NCBI GenBank assembly: GCA_014377145.1
Contig: JACMQE010000232.1
Location: 1-20,594 of the forward strand
Reading direction: 5' to 3'
Source: Glaciimonas sp.
Lineage (GTDB): Bacteria; Pseudomonadota; Gammaproteobacteria; Burkholderiales; Burkholderiaceae
Length of the DNA stretch: 20,594 nt
A program made the position numbers and the translations under genes. Positions 6,677 through 14,018 of the stretch are shown here, piece after piece (position 1 is the stretch's first letter; each line of letters begins with the position of its first letter). The notes beneath the pieces are model-generated. The model had not been told where the DNA came from. It did no database searches and saw only the letters and a program-made list of their open reading frames with translations.

Positions 6677-7954
6677 TCAACAACAGTCACTCATATCTGC
6701 TTTATAACTTTTGTATCCATGGAAACTCGAAATTAATATAAGTACCAGCAAAACAACTTGCCCATCAGTCTTAAATTGAGAAAATAAAAATGCCAATATC
6801 AACGAGGCTGGAACGATAAATTTCAATCTATCAAAAGAAAATTGAGTAGCATGTTGTAGCATTACAATGTTTTCAAGCAGTGGCATACACGCTGCAACGA
6901 AAATAAATAATGTTGCCTGTTGCCTGTTGCCTGTTGCCTGTTGCCTGTTGCCTGTTGCCTGTTGCCTGTTGCCAAAATAAGCTAAGGCCAAAATTAGGAA
7001 TATTGTTAAGGCAAACAATCCATATGAAAGTCCATAACCTTGGATCAATTCAAAGATTCTAACTTGTGATGTATTTCTTTCGACAAACCTTCCTATAAAC
7101 GCATTGATTGCTGGCCTGAAACCGACAGCAAGACCAAAGTGCATAATAGTGAGAATTCCCGCAATCGTGGTTACGGTAAATATCTGCATCGCCAGCACCC
7201 TTGAATATATTGAAGAGCGGCCGTTAAACCACAGAAGAAAAATCAGACCAGCATTAAAAATATAGCCAGTCAAGTCTATCAGGGGACCAACAAAAGCCGC
7301 ACCGACTATTGCTAATGTATATAAGGAACGAATTTCTTTGGTTTCTTTTGTTAACCATCTAAATAATAAGTAGAGGGATAGAATGAGTATCGGCTGATAT
7401 AGGCTCTGGGCCCAATAAATAAGTCCATGAGATAGCAGGGCTTCACGGCTAAAAATTCCTATAGTGCTGCCAACCAGAGCTCCGCCAACTGAAGTCCATG
7501 GGCTGTACCCATTAAATTTAAGCAGGCTTACCAATAGAATATAAAGTGCAAATGCGCTCAGACCACCGGGAAAAAAATTGAAGTGAGCTAAATTTGTTAC
7601 TGATGGCTCCAAATCAAAGGCTTTGAACCAAAAATAGGGAGCCAGAAAGCCAAGGGGGGGAAAGCTTGTGTAAATATAGTCGTGAGTCTTGGTGGGGACA
7701 GTCGCCCCCCATGTGATGTCCTTGTCCTGTTCTCCTCCTAAAGAAACTGTAGGAAGATACCAATGATTTTCTGCGGGACTTTCCTTCAACGCCGTCACAG
7801 TCAGAAGCACGTGATAAGTTGCCTCTAAATTCGGGGCGCCAGTTATCCTTTCGAAATCCTGCTGTCGCAAACTAAAAGAAAGAATTAGCTGCAAAATTAA
7901 TAGGCATACACCCCAAAAATATGGGTTTCGGTGCGCGTTATTAAAAACTCTCAT
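6677..7954 (-). CDS. Polytopic membrane protein, putative GT-C glycosyltransferase with an in-frame heptanucleotide repeat
   Basis: This 425-residue protein has about ten hydrophobic segments, the first near 12-30. The first external loop carries NLEATYHVL (42-50) and YTSFPPLGF (95-103), resembling periplasmic loop one of GT-C transferases. Residues 328-348 are three copies of GNRQQAT, encoded by nine copies of GGCAACA, in the loop between two membrane helices. The ATG at 7954 overlaps the end of the FAD oxidoreductase gene by 14 bp. A longer reading from 8071 would lie wholly inside that gene and adds non-hydrophobic, Trp/Arg-rich residues, so I reject it. It stops at TGA 6677, yet the frame continues open for 102 more codons. 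Role inferred: transfer of a lipid-linked sugar in the periplasm, paired with the GtrB-like GT2 two genes upstream. It is visibly AT-rich. Confidence 0.72.
   Translation of the reverse strand: MRVFNNAHRNPYFWGVCLLILQLILSFSLRQQDFERITGAPNLEATYHVLLTVTALKESPAENHWYLPTVSLGGEQDKDITWGATVPTKTHDYIYTSFPPLGFLAPYFWFKAFDLEPSVTNLAHFNFFPGGLSAFALYILLVSLLKFNGYSPWTSVGGALVGSTIGIFSREALLSHGLIYWAQSLYQPILILSLYLLFRWLTKETKEIRSLYTLAIVGAAFVGPLIDLTGYIFNAGLIFLLWFNGRSSIYSRVLAMQIFTVTTIAGILTIMHFGLAVGFRPAINAFIGRFVERNTSQVRIFELIQGYGLSYGLFALTIFLILALAYFGNRQQATGNRQQATGNRQQATLFIFVAACMPLLENIVMLQHATQFSFDRLKFIVPASLILAFLFSQFKTDGQVVLLVLILISSFHGYKSYKADMSDCC
6911..6973 (-). repeat. Heptanucleotide tandem repeat, (GGCAACA)9 on the coding strand
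   Basis: Nine perfect, uninterrupted 7-bp units (TGTTGCC on the plus strand) fill exactly 63 bp. Because three units equal 21 bp, the tract adds 21 residues (GNRQQAT three times) and keeps the frame. After gain or loss of one or two units, the downstream sequence reaches a stop at codon 16 (shift by one base) or codon 12 (shift by two bases) past the repeat, both read directly from the sequence. Slippage would therefore toggle between the full protein and one lacking the last membrane segments. Perfect repeats of this kind are the hallmark of contingency loci. They also occur as dispersed short repeats in some genomes, notably cyanobacteria. Confidence 0.97.
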
Positions 7955-9062
7955 GATCCAGCTTCTCCAATACATCGTAGATGTTGTCAATCTTCCCACC
8001 CAGCACCGAATAACACCCCGGCAACTCCAAGTGCTTTTCATACAAAATCGGCCTACCGTCATCCCCCTCATTCTTCACCAGAACGGTTTTGACTTCAAAT
8101 AACGAATCAACATACTTGGCATCAAGCACCGCAGGTAGATACCGCACTACATCCCTGACCATACGATCCACGCGAGTGCTGCGTTCATAATCATTCAGCT
8201 TCTGGTATGGATCGATGCCCTGCTGGTCATTCCAGTGCATGTGCGGTGTGTAGCGCACATGCGAAAGGGTGTGCAAGCCGCGTGCGGGGAAAGGCATCAT
8301 AGAAAAGAAAGGTCCATCCATCACGGTAATGCCCAATCCTACGAGTGAGGTCGGCACCTGCATTAATGCCAACTCGGTGATTTCTTGCTTGAGACCGGCG
8401 CGCGTCCCTGCGAAATCGCCAGCAAATTGATTGAGTCCGGTATAAGTGCAATTGAATACATAGCGACTGACAGTTTCTCCCTCACCACTACCCTCATGTC
8501 GAGTGGCGACCTTCAGGACGTTATTACCTTTTGAAATGGCTGCCACGCAAGTTTCAAGACAAATTTCTACCCCGCACTCATTCAATTCTCGATCAGCCCA
8601 ACTTGCCAGCTTTCTGGCGTCGAAAGCATATTCTTCAACCTGAAACACTTCTTCGATCAGGCGTGGTTCAAATAGCTGGCGCAGAGCCGGATCTGCCGGC
8701 TCGATCTTTGCACCGATTTCTTTGCAGAAGCGAACAAATTGTTTGGCCGTCACTTTTGAGTTGTGGCGAGCAATGGCATAGAGCTTGGTGAAATCCTGTT
8801 TCACCGCCTCCGGCCAATCACGTACAAAGTGCGGAAAATTGATGCGACTGCGATAGGCTGTGGTGAAGCTGCGCGGGTAATGATAGCCGTTGTGAACGCG
8901 GGCTTGGTTGTTATAAGAAGCGCGGGTGAGAAGTGCTGATTCACGCTCCATCAGCACGATACGCTTTAGGCCGCGTTGTTTTGCCAAATAAATTGCAATT
9001 GCTGCACCATAGAAGCCCCCGCCAATAATAACGGCATCGATTGTCGAATCTTGGCCCGTCAT
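7941..9062 (-). CDS. FAD-dependent oxidoreductase (DAO-type)
   Basis: This 373-residue flavoprotein starts with the dinucleotide-binding strand VIIGGGFYGAAIA (Gly14, Gly16 and Gly19 form GxGxxG), followed by VLMERE with Glu39 positioned for the ADP ribose. NNQARVHNGYHYPRS (51-65) lies where DAO-family proteins bind the flavin. The C-terminal GCYSVLGGKIDNIYDVLE resembles the closing FAD loop. DAO enzymes oxidise C-N or C-OH bonds of amino acids, glycerol phosphate or hydroxy acids. No substrate can be named. It sits between the GtrB-like GT2 (ATGA overlap) and the repeat-bearing GT-C-like gene (14-bp overlap), so a role on the glycan precursor or its substituent is likely but inferred. There is no signal peptide, so it should be cytoplasmic. 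Composition is balanced. Confidence 0.85.
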   Translation of the reverse strand: MTGQDSTIDAVIIGGGFYGAAIAIYLAKQRGLKRIVLMERESALLTRASYNNQARVHNGYHYPRSFTTAYRSRINFPHFVRDWPEAVKQDFTKLYAIARHNSKVTAKQFVRFCKEIGAKIEPADPALRQLFEPRLIEEVFQVEEYAFDARKLASWADRELNECGVEICLETCVAAISKGNNVLKVATRHEGSGEGETVSRYVFNCTYTGLNQFAGDFAGTRAGLKQEITELALMQVPTSLVGLGITVMDGPFFSMMPFPARGLHTLSHVRYTPHMHWNDQQGIDPYQKLNDYERSTRVDRMVRDVVRYLPAVLDAKYVDSLFEVKTVLVKNEGDDGRPILYEKHLELPGCYSVLGGKIDNIYDVLEKLDHESF

Positions 9063-10084
9063 CTAACGACTCGAGCTGTGTGAGCCTCAGATTTTTTCGG
9101 TTGTGGCATTGATTCTTCGATATTCAGCTTTTCACGGCGAGTCATACGGGCGCTGGTGAATTCTTGTACTACATGGTATAGCGGACTTTCATTTTGCAGA
9201 CTTACCATATTCAGGATGTATTCGCCCAACACCAGCAATACCATCGAGATCAGGAAAAACATGCCGGACTGCTGCAAAGAAAGACTGACCCAGCCGGCTG
9301 CCACATCGGCCTTAAAGACCGCAACCACAATGACATAAATCGAGTACACAAGATTTGCAACAGCACCAAACACAGACAGCGATGTCACAAGGCGCATCGG
9401 GGCACGGGTAGTCGAAACCAGCAGCCGTATTCCTTGGTCGATACTTTCGCCAAGTCGCTTGGTATGCTGGGTTTTAGGTTTTGCGCTATAGCTGAGATTG
9501 ACCCGGGCAAAGCCGCCGGTTGCCGGAAGGTGCCGGTAAGTCATGGCTGGCTGCTGGTGCTGCAGAATGAAATTCACGACGCGCTTGCTCAAGACGCGGT
9601 ACTGTGGGGCTTCTTTAGCCAGATGTACACCGATTAACCTTTTGTACAACGCATGAAATATTGCATGGGCACCTCGATACGCAAAACTTTGCGCCGGCTT
9701 TTGTTCGTTATTTGCGAAGACTACATCTGCTCCGCTCACAGCTTTGTCGAGCATATCGGGTAAAAAGTTTATGTCGTCGATAAGCGGGTCAATGACAGCG
9801 ACAAAATCACCCAGTGCATTTTCCAAACCAACCCAAGCTGCAGTATCGGCATCGACTTCTTTAGAGAGCGCGTATATCTGCAAGTTGGGCAATTCGTCAA
9901 CACCCGCAAGCGCCTTTAAACGAAGTTGAGAGTCGTCATCTGAAGCATTGTCCACGATGACTATCTCATAGTCCGATACAAACTCGCCCAATATCCGGCT
10001 AACATCAACAAGCAATGGTTGAAGTTGATCAGCCTGGTTCCGGATTGATATAACCAAGGTGAGAAATATTGGCATCTGTGACAT
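9059..10084 (-). CDS. Membrane-anchored GT2 glycosyltransferase (GtrB/ArnC-like)
   Basis: The protein has 341 residues from ATG 10084. The N-terminal GT-A domain has LTLVISIRNQAD (near 8-19) and EIVIVDNASDDDS (near 40-52), and two hydrophobic helices (about 234-258 and 268-292) form the C-terminal anchor typical of GtrB/ArnC polyprenyl-phosphate transferases. The metal-binding segment reads VIDPLIDDINFLPDML, where relatives have D-x-D-L-Q-D-P-P, so the second Asp and the Gln are missing. SAKPKTQHTKRLGESIDQGIRLL matches the juxtamembrane helix of the family. The start is uncertain: a TTG at 10102 would overlap the preceding gene, while ATG 10084 lies five bases after its stop. The expected role is to load a sugar onto undecaprenyl phosphate. 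The downstream FAD enzyme overlaps by 4 bp. Confidence 0.83.
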   Translation of the reverse strand: MSQMPIFLTLVISIRNQADQLQPLLVDVSRILGEFVSDYEIVIVDNASDDDSQLRLKALAGVDELPNLQIYALSKEVDADTAAWVGLENALGDFVAVIDPLIDDINFLPDMLDKAVSGADVVFANNEQKPAQSFAYRGAHAIFHALYKRLIGVHLAKEAPQYRVLSKRVVNFILQHQQPAMTYRHLPATGGFARVNLSYSAKPKTQHTKRLGESIDQGIRLLVSTTRAPMRLVTSLSVFGAVANLVYSIYVIVVAVFKADVAAGWVSLSLQQSGMFFLISMVLLVLGEYILNMVSLQNESPLYHVVQEFTSARMTRREKLNIEESMPQPKKSEAHTARVVR

Positions 10085-10089
10085 TGTTA

Positions 10090-11181
10090 TTAAGGACACC
10101 AAAATGATATGCTGAACAGATATAACTTTTTTAATCGTTTAAATAATCTACTTTCCGGCCGGATATGGAAACGATTCAACAACCATAGCTTTCCTTTTGT
10201 CAGAAGTGTTTCACGCAAGCCAGCATCAGGAAAAAACTTCCCCCACCTTTTAACGATGTCCGGGCAATCTGCAGCGGCCATGTAATATAGACGGGTTATA
10301 TGATTTAAAATTGCCTCCCTGGCTTCCCCATCACAACGTTGGATCAAACCGGCCAGAGCGGCATCTACTAAATCCATATTCGGTAATGATTCAGCAGATT
10401 CACGAATTTTGAGCACCTCATCAATCCCCAGAAGATCCAATCGCTTAATTTTAAAGATGTGCTCCCAATACCTACGTTGTATCTGCAATGATACTTGTTG
10501 CTGTACCACCGCTGCTTTGGAAGAAATTTGTGTAGCATGCACACGGTACAGCAGCAATACCTCCTGCACGTTTGTCATCTTCCAACCTGCTTCAGCCGCC
10601 CGCTCCCATAAATCGTAATCTTCCGCCTTCTCACATGCTATGTTATAGCGTAAATGTTTAACCAATTCTGTACGCATCATTACTGCGGGATGGGCAAAGG
10701 GTGAACAGAACAATATTTCCATCTTGATAGCTTCATCAGTTTGACGTAGCTTTACCAGACGTTTATCCGATGAGCCAAAACGTCGCACCCAACTGCCCGA
10801 GATATCTGCTCCTGTTGTTCCGAGCCATTCCAGCTGGCGTTCAAGGCGATGAGGCAATGCGATGTCATCTTGATCCATGCGCGCTATCCATTTGCCACGT
10901 GCAATATCTATCGCATCGTTCAGAGTAGTTACCAGGCCGCGATTTTCGCGCACAATCACCCGCACTCTCGGGTCACGCTGTTCGTATTCCTTCAGAATCT
11001 TTGGCGAACCATCAGTTGATCCGTCATCAATCAGGATCAGCTCGAAATCTGAAAAAGTTTGAGCGAGAATTGAGTTAATTGAATCTGCCAGATATTCCTC
11101 ACCGTTATAGACCGGAAGAACAACTGAGACAAAAGGTTTAGAACCATTTTCAATTAGCGGTGGCATGGCTGCTTCAATCAT
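10090..11181 (-). CDS. Family 2 glycosyltransferase
   Basis: This 363-residue protein has a textbook GT2 start: VSVVLPVYNGEEYL (near 18-31), ELILIDDGSTDGSP (near 47-60) and the metal-binding MDQDD (102-106). An additional conserved region is HPAVMMRTEL, then AEDYDLWERAAEAGW, which carries the ED catalytic-base motif of inverting GT2 enzymes. The C-terminal third is helical and without membrane segments. It should add one sugar to the lipid-linked intermediate in the cytoplasm. Donor unknown. ATG 11181 is preferred over an upstream TTG at 11202 because GGAG lies 8 nt before it and because it overlaps the epimerase stop as ATGA. The next gene begins five bases past its stop. Confidence 0.93.
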   Translation of the reverse strand: MIEAAMPPLIENGSKPFVSVVLPVYNGEEYLADSINSILAQTFSDFELILIDDGSTDGSPKILKEYEQRDPRVRVIVRENRGLVTTLNDAIDIARGKWIARMDQDDIALPHRLERQLEWLGTTGADISGSWVRRFGSSDKRLVKLRQTDEAIKMEILFCSPFAHPAVMMRTELVKHLRYNIACEKAEDYDLWERAAEAGWKMTNVQEVLLLYRVHATQISSKAAVVQQQVSLQIQRRYWEHIFKIKRLDLLGIDEVLKIRESAESLPNMDLVDAALAGLIQRCDGEAREAILNHITRLYYMAAADCPDIVKRWGKFFPDAGLRETLLTKGKLWLLNRFHIRPESRLFKRLKKLYLFSISFWCP

Positions 11182-12104
11182 AACTTTTGCTCCGCTAACC
11201 AATTCCGGGTAAGAACTATCCCCTCCATGAAATCAACAAGAGGCTGCCATCCAGTATCCCTTTGCAGCTTGCAAGAGTCCAGTACGTTGGCCTTCACATC
11301 AAATGCCCTTTCTGGCAAATTTTCAACTTTAACCTCGCAACCAATTTCATCCATCAAAGGTATTAGCCGCTGGATTACTTCCAAATTACTCAAGCCCATA
11401 CCAGATCCAAGATTGTATGTACCTGATAGATGACCATGCTCCAATGCACTTACAATTCCTGCAGCCAAATCGCTGACATATATATAGTCGCGAATAGTAC
11501 CGCTTTGACCGAATATTTTGACAGCCAACCCTTTCATTACTGATGCAATGGCTGTAGCTACAAAACCTTGCCCAACGAACGGCCGCTGCCCGACCCCGTA
11601 AGCGTTGGATGGGCGGACACAAACAAACTTCAAGCCATGCGTTGCTGCATATAAGTACGCATAGTTTTCCAAGGTTAGTTTTGTTACGCCATATGGGGAA
11701 ATTGGCTTTGTTGGATGAGTTTCAGGTATGGGCAATTTTTCCGCCTCGCCATAAACTGTGCCGCCCGAGGAGACCAGCACAAGCTTCACCCCCCTGTCTG
11801 CAGCCTCAGAAAATAGCTGCACTGTTGGTGGCAAATTTTGCAGCAAATCCGCTAGGGGATTTTCATAAGATGTGTTTGGTACCGTAGCGTAAGCCAGTTG
11901 AACTACTTCCTGATGCACTTCCAGTAACCGGCAGATTAATTCATGTTGTGCAAAATCACCGGATACATAAATTACACCTTCTGGAACAATATTTCGTGGC
12001 ATCGCATTTCGGCTAAACACGGTTACCCGACGACCAGTAGCAACTAGTTGGGGCACAAGATGTGCGCCTATATAACCATCGCCACCAATCACCAGCGTGC
12101 TCAT
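11178..12104 (-). CDS. NAD-dependent sugar epimerase/dehydratase (GalE-like extended SDR)
   Basis: The protein has 308 residues from ATG 12104. The NAD-binding loop is GGDGYIG at 7-13. The catalytic region is SSGGTVYGEA (from 112) with Tyr138 and Lys142 (YGVTK). RDYIYVSDLAAGI is the nucleotide-sugar binding region shared by UDP-glucose 4-epimerase-like enzymes. It probably epimerises a UDP-hexose or UDP-uronate. It is clearly distinct from the galE at 927-1958, so the cluster has two such epimerases. I prefer ATG 12104 to GTG 12119 because GAGG lies nine bases before it. The GTG instead forms a 4-bp overlap with the upstream stop. Its stop overlaps the downstream GT2 by 4 bp. Confidence 0.87.
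   Translation of the reverse strand: MSTLVIGGDGYIGAHLVPQLVATGRRVTVFSRNAMPRNIVPEGVIYVSGDFAQHELICRLLEVHQEVVQLAYATVPNTSYENPLADLLQNLPPTVQLFSEAADRGVKLVLVSSGGTVYGEAEKLPIPETHPTKPISPYGVTKLTLENYAYLYAATHGLKFVCVRPSNAYGVGQRPFVGQGFVATAIASVMKGLAVKIFGQSGTIRDYIYVSDLAAGIVSALEHGHLSGTYNLGSGMGLSNLEVIQRLIPLMDEIGCEVKVENLPERAFDVKANVLDSCKLQRDTGWQPLVDFMEGIVLTRNWLAEQKL
11190..11193 (-). promoter_or_regulatory. Ribosome binding site GGAG deciding the ATG 11181 start
   Basis: GGAG lies 8 nt before ATG 11181, an ideal spacing, and inside the end of the epimerase gene. It supports the ATG over the upstream TTG at 11202, which would add seven residues (first residues VSGAK) unlike a GT2 N-terminus. Confidence 0.6.
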
Positions 12105-12113
12105 TTCGCTTGT

Positions 12114-12117
12114 CCTC
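12114..12117 (-). promoter_or_regulatory. Ribosome binding site GAGG deciding the ATG 12104 start
   Basis: GAGG is nine bases before ATG 12104 and overlaps the stop of the fucosyltransferase gene. It favours the ATG that places the Rossmann strand at the very N-terminus. Confidence 0.55.
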
Positions 12118-12994
12118 ACAGCTTTACCCAGCTTTGTGGCAGCAGGTCGCTTGCGTCAGTCTGGTTGGCAAACCAATTTTTCGGAGCAACGACAATTTTG
12201 TCCAGTTTCGGATTTAACCATGCACCCCACCAGCTGAAAGAACTATTCGCTATGATGTGATGATTGCACATGCTCATTAGTCGCATGTCGTTATAGCTTT
12301 CCTCTCCCTGGTTGCAGTCTACATATTGGTATTGGTGTGGGATATTCAAATTATCCCGCACCCATGCTATGTCGTCTGAGAATATAAAAAAATTCGGCTG
12401 TTGCACTCGTTCAGCAACATATTGAATGGAATGACGATAATAATCCAGCGTGCAAAGACCATGTGTCTCGGTAGTTTGTGGGTTTGTAGCGTAATCACCC
12501 CGCCGCACATGCAAACTCACTGCATTCACACTGTTTATTTGTTGTGCCAGTTTTTCATTTTGGCCTACCAGTGATTGCCGAAAAGTAAAATCTGCGCATA
12601 TTTGCGAAGCAGATTCCGAAAAATATTTTTCGGACTGCCAGTAACCAACCATGTAGCAGTCGTTTGGCACGTGTTTTATACCTGGCCAATATTTAAATTG
12701 CGGCTCAACGACTAACTCCTTGCGACGAAACAACGCCATTTCTTTCCGTAGCAGCAGGTGTCGAATATGGCTTGAAGATTGCCATCCTAGAATATCGCGC
12801 ATGTCCGCTTCGTTGGCGATACCTGCCGCACAATTGAAAATGCGCTGTAGCTCAAATCCTTGATGCAAGCCATAACTCGAAAAACCCGAAATATCTAAAC
12901 ACAACGACACGCCGCGTTCTAACGACAAGGCGCGACCAGCCGCATACTGAAACATCTGGTTTCCGAGTCCGCCGATAAGATTGGTGATGGCCAT
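12116..12994 (-). CDS. Family 11 glycosyltransferase (alpha-1,2-fucosyltransferase type)
   Basis: This 292-residue protein has all the GT11 landmarks: GGLGNQMFQYAAGRAL (8-23), the nucleotide-binding motif HVRRGDY (162-168), FSDD (205-208) and NSSFSWWGAWL (250-260). Length matches bacterial alpha-1,2-fucosyltransferases such as FutC and WbsJ. These transfer L-fucose from GDP-fucose to a terminal galactose, or occasionally another sugar, on the cytoplasmic face. The donor genes gmd and fcl are not in this window, so GDP-fucose must come from elsewhere or the donor differs. The ATG follows the stop of the Wzy-like gene after two bases and lacks a strong ribosome site, which suggests coupling. 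The composition is less AT-rich than the genes upstream. Confidence 0.92.
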   Translation of the reverse strand: MAITNLIGGLGNQMFQYAAGRALSLERGVSLCLDISGFSSYGLHQGFELQRIFNCAAGIANEADMRDILGWQSSSHIRHLLLRKEMALFRRKELVVEPQFKYWPGIKHVPNDCYMVGYWQSEKYFSESASQICADFTFRQSLVGQNEKLAQQINSVNAVSLHVRRGDYATNPQTTETHGLCTLDYYRHSIQYVAERVQQPNFFIFSDDIAWVRDNLNIPHQYQYVDCNQGEESYNDMRLMSMCNHHIIANSSFSWWGAWLNPKLDKIVVAPKNWFANQTDASDLLPQSWVKL

Positions 12995-12996
12995 TA

Positions 12997-14007
12997 TTAA
13001 ATATTTCGATGCCTAATGTAACTTGAAATGTAAATGGCTTTCTTGGGCCGTAACGCAAGAAACAGTAAAAGTGGATAGATCGGCAAAATATATCGATAGT
13101 GCGGGAACGGTACAATCGAAACCATTATTAAATAAAGGCAAAGCAAAAAAACTATATCATCAGCTAGCTGCAATTTTTTCTTTAAAATAACCGGCATCAA
13201 AGCAAGTATGAAGATAGACGCGAACAAAACGCCACCTGAATATATAGTCAACAAGAGTCGAGGCACAACAACAATAAAATAGAGGTGATATTGAGCTGCT
13301 AATTCTTGCAATAAAACCGTAATCCCGAGGCTTTCGGCGGTCTGCCCTCTCAAAAGGACTTCAGCGTACGAATCCATATTAGGCAGGTCAGAATAAAAAA
13401 GCGAAATCATAGTTATCATTGCAAGCAAAATAAATGGCCTACGTCCTGACCGCAACCCACGTGAAACAAGAAAGAACATGATCAAAACCAAAAATTCTGG
13501 CTTCGAAAATACCGCAATAGCTATAGCCGCGATTATGTGTTTAGTTCTCCCTGAATGAACATAAATAACCACAAAGAGCAACGAAATTATGATCAAAATT
13601 TCTTTGTTGATTGCAAAAAATTGACCCGTCATTGACGGGTTAGCGAGAAAAAGAACAGCAAACGGTAATACCCGAACACCCGCGTATCGATAAAGCTCCC
13701 GTAAAGCCAAACAAAACAAAAGAACGATCAATAAGACCGCTAAGTCAAAATTTAAATCCAATAATTTAATAAGTGATACAGGGCCGATCAAATTAATAGG
13801 AACTGAAAACCATGGCGTCTCGGAAGCATGAAACCAATAAGTATAAGTATCTGCCGTAACAAGGTTGGACTCTTCATTAAATCCATCGATGGTAAAGCTC
13901 ATTAACTCAGGCCGTATTCCAGACAGATACCAAAATAAAGCCGAAACAAACAGTACAACCAAGGACCAGAACCATATTGAACTAAATAATTTGACTGGTA
14001 TTTTCAT
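12997..14007 (-). CDS. Polytopic membrane protein, putative O-antigen/polysaccharide polymerase (Wzy/EpsG-like)
   Basis: This 336-residue, very hydrophobic protein has about nine or ten membrane segments, starting with IWFWSLVVLFVSALFWYL (near 11-28). A larger hydrophilic loop follows the first segment (near 34-65, with FNEESNLVTADTYTYWF), and NPSMTGQFFAINKEILII gives a conserved-looking polar stretch between helices. The size and topology fit Wzy/EpsG polymerases, whose sequences are notoriously diverse, so the call depends on topology and on being the only such protein in the transferase block. The alternative is a GT-C enzyme. ATG 14007 is 11 bp after the GT17 gene. It is strongly AT-rich, as wzy genes usually are. 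Confidence 0.65.
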   Translation of the reverse strand: MKIPVKLFSSIWFWSLVVLFVSALFWYLSGIRPELMSFTIDGFNEESNLVTADTYTYWFHASETPWFSVPINLIGPVSLIKLLDLNFDLAVLLIVLLFCLALRELYRYAGVRVLPFAVLFLANPSMTGQFFAINKEILIIISLLFVVIYVHSGRTKHIIAAIAIAVFSKPEFLVLIMFFLVSRGLRSGRRPFILLAMITMISLFYSDLPNMDSYAEVLLRGQTAESLGITVLLQELAAQYHLYFIVVVPRLLLTIYSGGVLFASIFILALMPVILKKKLQLADDIVFLLCLYLIMVSIVPFPHYRYILPIYPLLLFLALRPKKAIYISSYIRHRNI

Positions 14008-14018
14008 GATCTGCCAGC

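Noticed and set aside
6911..6973. CRISPR array
   Set aside because: Units are 7 bp and directly adjacent, with no spacers.
7955..8071. N-terminal extension of the repeat-bearing membrane protein by 39 residues
   Set aside because: It lies entirely within the FAD oxidoreductase gene, in another frame of the same strand, and precedes a normal membrane-protein start (MRVFNNAHRNPYFW).
9194..9637. Plus-strand frame of 147 codons
   Set aside because: Antisense to the GtrB-like GT2; rich in His and Gln with no recognisable domain.
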